The notes under the pieces: generated by a model | Databases searched by the model: none | The model's input: the letters and a program-made list of their open reading frames with translations, nothing else | What the model was told of the DNA's origin: nothing | Made by a program: the position numbers and the translations under genes | In this document: positions 15,542-19,791 of the stretch, in pieces | How positions within the stretch are numbered: the first letter of the stretch is position 1 | Layout of the letters: the number at the start of each line of letters is the position of its first letter | NCBI GenBank assembly: GCA_039180025.1 | Contig: JBCDDZ010000056.1 | Location: forward strand, 1 to 19,791 | Direction of reading: 5' to 3' | DNA: 19,791 nt | DNA from: Algisphaera sp039180025 | GTDB lineage: Bacteria > Planctomycetota > Phycisphaerae > Phycisphaerales > Phycisphaeraceae

Positions 15542-15602
15542 CTCGGCCGAGCCGATCGCGTAACGCCTGTTGACGTATCGGTTTTGGTCATCAGGCGGCC
15601 AC

Positions 15603-15632
15603 GCGGCGGGACCGATAATCCGCCTCGTTTTT
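15603..15632 (+). terminator. Probable terminator of the lipoprotein/secreted-protein operon
   Basis: GGCGGGA (15605-15611) pairs with TCCGCC (15619-15624) around a 7-base loop and is followed by TCGTTTTT. A second inverted pair, CGCCTGTTGA/TCATCAGGCG (9 of 10), lies just upstream at about 15564-15597. Confidence 0.5.
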
Positions 15633-15769
15633 GTCCGGTCGTTGCGGATTCCACTGCCCGCTCACCGCGGCTGCATAAACACCGCAAGTTAATACTCGGG
15701 TGCCCGCGATCTTCACATTCTCAATCATTCAAAAATGCGAGTAAATCCGGTGTTTTCTCCGGTACACCT
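15633..15769. other. Part of a 415-base intergenic region between convergent genes
   Basis: The whole space 15542-15956 separates a + strand operon from the minus-strand ROK gene and contains a terminator for each. The middle, 15633-15769, is noticeably AT-richer than its flanks; I see no gene, only a small CCGG...CCGG hairpin near 15748-15762. Confidence 0.4.
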
Positions 15770-15808
15770 CTAACAACAAACCCCGCTGCCGCAGAAGCGA
15801 CAACGGGG
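15770..15808 (-). terminator. Rho-independent terminator of the ROK kinase transcript
   Basis: Read on the minus strand, CCCCGTTGTCGC, a TTCT loop and GCGGCAGCGGGG form a 12-bp stem in which the only two non-Watson-Crick pairs are G-U wobbles, followed by TTTGTTGTT. On the + strand the same positions would be A-C mismatches, so the signal works only for minus-strand RNA. It lies about 150 bases past the ROK stop. Confidence 0.75.
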
Positions 15809-15956
15809 CGGAGGGGAGAAAGCATTGGTATATCTACGGTATCGCCGCTTGGAGCGACTATTCATTACTTTTTAGTCTATGCCTCCCGGCAAGGCAAGCC
15901 TCGTTACACCCTAAATTAACTTTTTGCTCTGGGGTAAGCCCCGCGGGTCGGCCGGC

Positions 15957-16913
15957 TCAGAGCGTCTCCGCCGCGAGCATCGCCGCCCCCAGCGGCCCCG
16001 CGTCGTCCTCCAACTCGCTCGCGACGACCTTGCACGACCGCAGTTCCGCGGGGAACACGTGCGCATCGAAGGCCTCCCGCACCCATTTCATCCATGTCTT
16101 GCCCAGCGCTTCGGTGGCGCCGCCGCCGACCACGACACACGGCAGGCTCAGCAGCGTCACGACGTTCGCGATCGTCACCCCCACGTAGGTCGCCGCCTGT
16201 TGCACCACCTCCACCGTGAGCGGGTCCTCTTTTTTGAGGGCCTGGCCGAGGATCTTCGATCGGACCCGGGACAGGTCCCCGTCGACCAGTTCGGTAATGA
16301 CCGACTTCCGCCCGCCCTCGATCAGGCGGCGGAGCAGGTGGACCATGTTGCTGCGGCTGGCCAGGTCTTCCGCGGTCCGCCCGCCGAGCCCGGCGTCGGC
16401 CCGGATCAGCGTGTGTCCCACCTCCCCGGCGGTGTGGTTGACGCCGTGAAAAATCTGGTTATTCAGCACCAGGCCGCCCCCGATCCCGGTCCCCACGAAG
16501 ATCGCGAACAGGTCCGCGTACCCCTTGCCTGCGCCGGCCTGATGCTCACCCCACGCCCCGACGTTCACATCGTTGTCCACCACGACCGGCAGGTCCAGCG
16601 CCTTCTCGAGCACCTTGCCCAGCGGGTAGTCGTCCCAGCCCAGGTTTACCGCGCGTAGGACCACGCCCTTCTTGATATCGACCGCCCCCGGGGCCCCAAT
16701 CCCCGCCGCGCCCACCTCGCTGCGCTTGACCCCGGCGGCTTTGGCAACGTCGTCGCAAAGCTTCGCGATACGTTCGATGACCGCCTCGGCCCCTTCCGCC
16801 GCGCGGGTTTTGGTGCTGTCCCGCTCCACGATCTCTCCGTCCACCATGAGTCCGCACTGGATGTTGGTTCCCCCCAGGTCGATCCCCAGCACCGGTGTAT
16901 TCTTGCTACTCAT
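15957..16913 (-). CDS. ROK-family sugar kinase (glucokinase-like) lacking the zinc motif
   Basis: 318 residues from the ATG at 16913, preceded by a TAGGGAGA ribosome site; a longer frame begins at 16979 but has no ribosome site. ROK kinases phosphorylate glucose, fructose or N-acyl-aminosugars with ATP. Present: GIDLGGTNIQCG (phosphate loop), GIGAPGAVDIKKG, VVVDNDVNVGAWGE with the catalytic Asp, GTGIGGGLV, AGEVGHT, and VVVGGGATE near the C-terminus. The CxCGxxGC zinc motif that normally follows GH is replaced by RADAGLGGRTAEDLASRS, which has no Cys. Some ROK proteins are known without it, so this is not proof of inactivity. gatC lies 104 bases upstream on the same strand; glmS nearby is compatible with, but does not prove, an amino-sugar role. 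Confidence 0.88.
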   Translation of the reverse strand: MSSKNTPVLGIDLGGTNIQCGLMVDGEIVERDSTKTRAAEGAEAVIERIAKLCDDVAKAAGVKRSEVGAAGIGAPGAVDIKKGVVLRAVNLGWDDYPLGKVLEKALDLPVVVDNDVNVGAWGEHQAGAGKGYADLFAIFVGTGIGGGLVLNNQIFHGVNHTAGEVGHTLIRADAGLGGRTAEDLASRSNMVHLLRRLIEGGRKSVITELVDGDLSRVRSKILGQALKKEDPLTVEVVQQAATYVGVTIANVVTLLSLPCVVVGGGATEALGKTWMKWVREAFDAHVFPAELRSCKVVASELEDDAGPLGAAMLAAETL

Positions 16914-17017
16914 CGTTCGCGTTCTCCCTATTGCATTAGCCTTGCGTCTGTTCCGCCCTGATCCATCCGCGCCGGACACCGCCCGTGCGGCGGCTCAGCC
17001 CTCGACGGGTTTTTCGT

Positions 17018-17326
17018 TTACGCCCCGGCCCCGTCGCCCAAAACCCTGGGCACCTGGAAGAAACCGTCGCGCGCCGCCGGCGCGTTAGCCAGCGCCGCTT
17101 CGGGGCTCAGCCCCGGCCGCTCGATATCTTCCCGGGTCACGTCTTTCGCGTCCCCGGGCTGATACAGCGGCAGCACACCCTCCAAGTCCAATTCATCGAG
17201 TTGGCTCACGTAGCCCACCACGGCCGAGAGTTGTTTCGCGAAATGGGCTACTTCCGTATCGGTCAGCGACAGCCGCCCGAGCTTCGCCACCTGGCGTACT
17301 TCCGCTTCCGTGATCTGCTTGGCCAT
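17018..17326 (-). CDS. gatC: Asp-tRNA(Asn)/Glu-tRNA(Gln) amidotransferase subunit C
   Basis: 102 residues, typical for GatC (about 95). GatCAB converts misacylated Glu-tRNA(Gln) or Asp-tRNA(Asn) to the correct amide form; GatC is the small subunit that wraps around GatA and stabilises it. Visible family pattern: ITEAEVRQVAKLGRLSLTDTEV at the start, LSAVVGYVSQLDELDLEGVLPLYQ in the middle, then LREDxxxPGLSxEAALANAPAARDGFFQVPRVL. gatA and gatB are not adjacent, which is common in planctomycetes. The start codon follows a -10-like TATGAT by six bases, suggesting a leaderless mRNA. Diverges from queF. Confidence 0.93.
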   Translation of the reverse strand: MAKQITEAEVRQVAKLGRLSLTDTEVAHFAKQLSAVVGYVSQLDELDLEGVLPLYQPGDAKDVTREDIERPGLSPEAALANAPAARDGFFQVPRVLGDGAGA

Positions 17327-17338
17327 GGCTTTATCATA
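17324..17338 (-). promoter_or_regulatory. gatC: -10 box for leaderless gatC mRNA
   Basis: On the minus strand TATGAT is followed by AAAGCC and then the ATG of gatC. TATGAT matches TATAAT at 5/6, and its distance to ATG fits transcription starting at the start codon itself. There is no room for a Shine-Dalgarno site. Confidence 0.45.
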
Positions 17339-17586
17339 TCAACGCCTGGCGCTTCCGATGGCTGCCGTGTTTTTCGCAGGGGCGACGCCAAGGGGGCCGG
17401 CCGAACGGTGCCGGCGAGTTACTCGCGTGCACCGAGCCGAGTGCCGGGTACGCTTCGCATCGACCCGGGGCGTATCCGGTTTCGCCTCCCCCGGCCTCCG
17501 GCCGCGTTGCGATAAACTACTATCTATCCCGCCGCCGGTCCGGTGGGAACTGAATCTCTGATCCCGAAACCCGAAACGCCTTTGCT

Positions 17587-18009
17587 ATGCCCGACCCCAA
17601 GCTTCTCGAATGTTTCGACAACCCCAACCCGGGGCGGTCGTTCACGATCGAACACGTTTCCGACGAGTTCACCTCTGTCTGCCCCAAGACCGGGCACCCC
17701 GACTTCGGCAGCGTGATCCTGCAATACATCCCCGCCGACGCCTGCGTTGAACTCAAGTCGCTCAAGCTCTACTACCAGAGCTTCCGCAGCGAAGGCATTT
17801 TCTATGAGGCGGTCACCGGCAAGATCGCCGACGACCTGGCCCGGGCGATGGAACCCGTCTGGATGCAGGTGGTCACCGACTGGAAGGGCCGCGGCGGCAT
17901 CCGCTCCCGCATCACCGTCGAGTTCGGCGAACACCCGCAAGACGCCCCCCGCGGCGACGACGACGGCTTCGACGACGAGGACGACGACCGCCTCCCGCCG
18001 GGGTATTGA
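17587..18009 (+). CDS. queF: 7-cyano-7-deazaguanine (preQ0) reductase QueF, short type
   Basis: 140 residues, the size of the unimodular QueF type. QueF reduces the nitrile of preQ0 to preQ1 with NADPH in queuosine synthesis. Motifs: EFTSVCPKTGHPDFGSV with the nucleophilic Cys and the conserved Asp, YIPADACVELKSLKLYYQSFR (the QueF signature ExKSxK around the NADPH site), and WKGRGGIRSRI. The position written FHE in the best-studied members is FYE here (GIFYEAV), a variant that I believe occurs in other short QueF proteins. The last about 20 residues are an unusual acidic tail rich in Asp, Glu and Gly. No other queuosine genes are nearby. No clear ribosome site; the ATG is well placed for the N-terminus. 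Confidence 0.93.
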   Translation: MPDPKLLECFDNPNPGRSFTIEHVSDEFTSVCPKTGHPDFGSVILQYIPADACVELKSLKLYYQSFRSEGIFYEAVTGKIADDLARAMEPVWMQVVTDWKGRGGIRSRITVEFGEHPQDAPRGDDDGFDDEDDDRLPPGY

Positions 18010-18064
18010 ATCCCCGCGACGCCCCAAGGCTTCAAGCTTTCGCCTCGACTTTCGGAGAACCGAC

Positions 18065-18451
18065 ATGAAGTCCTCAAGACTGTAGACGCTCGGCCGGGTC
18101 TGTACGGGGCTGGTCGCGTTCGTGTTTATCGCTTCGGCATCGGTCAAACTGTCGGGTTTGCCCCGCGTCGTTGAGGAACTGCACGGCCGGCTGGGTTTCC
18201 CCGAGGCGATGATTCCTTGGCTTGCCGCGATACAATTCGCCTGCCTGGCGGTGTTTATCTTCCCCCGGGCCGCGGTCCTCGGCGGCGTGCTGCTGACCGG
18301 CTATCTCGGCGGGGCGGTTGCGGCATTGGTTCGCATCGGGGACCCGCCCGTGGTTCCGGTGGTCGTGGCGTTGCTGATTTGGTCGGCCCTGACCTTACGC
18401 GAGCCGACGCTGCGTCGCCTCACGCCTTGGCGTCGCCATCCCCCAGCTTGA
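18065..18451 (+). pseudogene. DoxX-like membrane protein with an in-frame amber codon
   Basis: From the ATG at 18065 (GGAGAA 7 bases upstream) the frame reads Met-Lys-Ser-Ser-Arg-Leu, then TAG at 18083-18085, then continues without interruption for about 120 codons as a small four-helix membrane protein: GRVCTGLVAFVFIASASVKLSG, AAIQFACLAVFIFPRAAVLGGVLLTGYLGGAVAALVRIG and PVVPVVVALLIWSAL. The arrangement, including the ASVKLSG end of helix 1 and GYLGGAVA, fits DoxX-like proteins. TAG differs from CAG (Gln) by one transition. The next possible start, GTG at 18122, lies inside the first helix and would remove much of it. So the gene is either newly inactivated, read through, or carries a sequence error. 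It follows queF by 55 bases and overlaps the 3' end of tag by 32 bases. Confidence 0.65.
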
Positions 18452-19031
18452 AAGACCGACCCAACGCCGCGCACGCCTCGTGCCGCGGGCACCCGACGAC
18501 GTGGTCGTTCACCATACCCACGGATTGCATATACGCGTACACGATCGTCGAGCCGACGAACTTGAACCCGCGCCGCTTGAGGTCTTTCGACAACGCATCC
18601 GAGGCCTCTGTCTTCGCCGGCACTTCTTTCAGCGAGCGGAACTTGTTCTGCACCGGCCGGCCATCGACAAACCCCCACAGGTAATCCGCAAACCGGCCGA
18701 ACTCTTGCTGAACCGCCAGAAACGCCTTCGCGTTGCCGACCGACGCGGCGACCTTCAGCCGGTTGCGCACGATGCCGGGGTCTTGCAGAAGCCGTTGCTT
18801 CCTGGCCGGGGTAAACCGCGCGACTTTTTGCGGGTCGAACCCGGCGTAGACTTTGCGGTAGTGGGCCCGCTTGTTAAGGATCGTCGACCAGCTCAGCCCG
18901 GCCTGCGCGCCTTCCAGGATCAGCATCTCGAAGAGGTGCCGTTCGTCGCGTGACGGCACGCCCCATTCCTGGTCGTGGTACGCGGTGTAGCGCACGCCCT
19001 GGGCCCATTCGCAGCGTCCGTCCATCTTCAT
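18420..19031 (-). CDS. tag: DNA-3-methyladenine glycosylase I
   Basis: 203 residues (E. coli Tag 187). This base-excision repair enzyme removes 3-methyladenine from alkylated DNA. The N-terminus RCEWAQGVRYTAYHDQEWGVPSRDERHLFEMLILEGAQAGLSW is characteristic, including the glutamate in the substrate pocket. The structural zinc ligands of the family are visible as Cys7, His19, His177 and Cys181 (NDHVVGCPRH). Further blocks: LSWSTILNKR, RNRLKVAASVGNAKAF, FADYLWGFVDG, SDALSKDLKRRGFKFVGSTIVYAYMQSVGMVNDH. A second ATG two codons downstream is equally possible. It converges with the DoxX-like gene and overlaps its last 32 bases; upstream it diverges from sucD with a 109-base gap. Confidence 0.95.
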   Translation of the reverse strand: MKMDGRCEWAQGVRYTAYHDQEWGVPSRDERHLFEMLILEGAQAGLSWSTILNKRAHYRKVYAGFDPQKVARFTPARKQRLLQDPGIVRNRLKVAASVGNAKAFLAVQQEFGRFADYLWGFVDGRPVQNKFRSLKEVPAKTEASDALSKDLKRRGFKFVGSTIVYAYMQSVGMVNDHVVGCPRHEACAALGRSFKLGDGDAKA

Positions 19032-19140
19032 AGTTTATGCCTTCTCGCCGCGGCCCCCGCGTGACGGTCAGAATGTTAAAGTACCTTCCCGCCGACGGCG
19101 GCTTGCCCTGACCCGACCTTCCCCCCCTCCGAAGCACTCC

Positions 19141-19767
19141 ATGAGCATCCTCGTCCACGCCGACACCAAAGTCATCTGCCAAGGCATCACCGGCTCGGCC
19201 GGCCAGTTCCATACCACCGGCTGCCTCGAATACGGCACCCAAATGGTCGGCGGCGTCACCCCCGGAAAAGGGGGGCAGCAAGACGCTAACGGCTTGCCGG
19301 TGTTTAACACCGTCGCCGAGGCCGTGGCCGAAACCGGGGCGACCGCGACGATGATCTTCGTGCCCCCGCCCTTCGCCGCCGACGGCATCCTCGAGGCCGC
19401 CGACGCCGGCATCGAACTGATCTGCTGCATCACCGAGCACATCCCCGTCCTCGACATGATGCGGGTCAAAGACGCGCTCAAGGCCTACCCCCAGACTCGG
19501 CTCATCGGCCCCAACTGCCCCGGCGTCATCACCCCCGGCCCCCGGAATCCCAAGGCAACAGGCACCGGCTCCAAAGAGCAACCGTTAACTTCCGGGGGCT
19601 GCAAGATCGGCATCATGCCCGGTTACATCCACGTCGCCCCCCCGGAAGCCAAGGCCGGCAAGAACGTCGGCGTTGGCAACGACTACACGCTCTACGCCCA
19701 GATCGACGGCGTCGTGCGCTTCCAGTCCGGCCGGCGCGTTCACGTCGACCCGGTCGCGGCGCAGTAG
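19141..19767 (+). CDS. Chimeric frame: succinyl-CoA synthetase alpha N-terminus fused to ribosomal protein L27 C-terminus
   Basis: 208 residues. Residues 1-162 are SucD: TKVICQGITGSAGQFHT (CoA-binding Rossmann loop), TQMVGGVTPGKGG, GLPVFNTVAEAV, MIFVPPPFAADGILEA, ICCITEHIPVLDM, IGPNCPGVITPG and CKIGIMPGYIH, with a 20-residue insert between the last two (separate entry). Normal SucD (about 290 residues) continues with VGVVSRSGTLTYE and the half that carries the catalytic His. Here the frame instead runs into KAGKNVGVGNDYTLYAQIDGVVRFQSGRRVHV, which matches the C-terminal part of bacterial L27 (rpmA), and stops at TAG. Neither protein is complete, so the product cannot have SucD activity. The point of change is near 19632-19660. 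It may be a real deletion/fusion or an assembly chimera at the contig end. Confidence 0.7.
   Translation: MSILVHADTKVICQGITGSAGQFHTTGCLEYGTQMVGGVTPGKGGQQDANGLPVFNTVAEAVAETGATATMIFVPPPFAADGILEAADAGIELICCITEHIPVLDMMRVKDALKAYPQTRLIGPNCPGVITPGPRNPKATGTGSKEQPLTSGGCKIGIMPGYIHVAPPEAKAGKNVGVGNDYTLYAQIDGVVRFQSGRRVHVDPVAAQ
19538..19599 (+). repeat. Palindromic coding element inserted in sucD (copy B)
   Basis: GCCCCCGGAA (19538-19547) and TTCCGGGGGC (19590-19599) form a perfect 10-bp inverted repeat. The segment replaces the single residue normally found between VITPG and CKIGIMPG in SucD with 20 residues, in frame, ending Thr-Ser-Gly-Gly. The outer CCCCCGGAA/TTCCGGGGG is identical to that of the glmS insert, and the right ends can be further aligned (GAGCAACCGT here, GGACCATCCGT in glmS, then TTCCGGGGG and CTG). 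Confidence 0.65.
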
Positions 19768-19791
19768 CGTCTCGCGCGCAGTAGCGTCTCG
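19761..19791 (+). repeat. 17-base tandem repeat at the right edge
   Basis: GCAGTAGCGTCTCGCGC at 19761-19777 is followed directly by GCAGTAGCGTCTCG, cut off by the end of the window. The first unit contains the TAG stop of the sucD/L27 frame. It may be a short tandem duplication or an assembly end artefact. Confidence 0.6.

Noticed and set aside
18083..18085. Recoding of TAG as an amino acid in this organism
   Set aside because: The IS fragments and the sucD/L27 frame end at TAG in plausible places, and a single case is better explained by mutation or sequence error.
19252..19273. CCCCCGGAA followed by GGGGGG early in sucD
   Set aside because: It encodes the conserved Thr-Pro-Gly-Lys-Gly-Gly motif of SucD, so it is native coding sequence.

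Overview
The window looks like planctomycete chromosome, most likely class Phycisphaerae. This is an inference from the gene set: two PEP-CTERM proteins, a prepilin-like protein with an AFTLIELLVVIS leader and a C-terminal H...DG block, proline-rich secreted proteins, high GC, and housekeeping genes scattered outside their usual operons. No rRNA, tRNA, CRISPR array or complete mobile element was found.

Layout. Positions 290-6006 (all + strand, visibly lower GC) hold surface or export genes: two PEP-CTERM proteins, a terminator, a pseudopilin-like protein and a large protein with two complete serine beta-lactamase-fold domains plus membrane helices. Positions about 6090-6840 are a graveyard of insertion sequences: an IS3 OrfA stub, an inverted IS3 OrfB tail and a frameshifted IS630 transposase. 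From about 7360 the sequence is GC-rich housekeeping DNA: a tRNA-dihydrouridine synthase coupled to a PDZ-containing secreted protein, a calcineurin-like phosphoesterase, glmS, a lipoprotein followed by a secreted protein with a duplicated domain, then on the minus strand a ROK sugar kinase preceded by gatC. After that come queF, a DoxX-like membrane gene broken by an early amber codon, tag (minus strand, overlapping the DoxX 3' end) and a sucD reading frame that ends as ribosomal protein L27.

The most interesting signal is a set of in-frame insertions inside conserved enzymes. The extra segments in glmS (28 codons) and sucD (about 20 codons) are both bounded by the same perfect inverted repeat, CCCCCGGAA...TTCCGGGGG, share further bases inside the right end, and both end in Ser-Gly-Gly before conserved sequence resumes. 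They look like two copies of a small palindromic element that inserts into genes and is translated, comparable in concept to Rickettsia palindromic elements. The phosphoesterase and the dihydrouridine synthase carry family-atypical insertions with different inverted repeats. The sucD/rpmA chimera at the right edge is the second notable item; it may be a real rearrangement or an assembly artefact.

Functional links are loose. Dus, QueF and GatC act on tRNA; GlmS and the ROK kinase act on (amino)sugars; Tag is DNA repair. No gene cluster here looks like a defence or biosynthetic system. All assignments come from motifs read by eye, without database searches.
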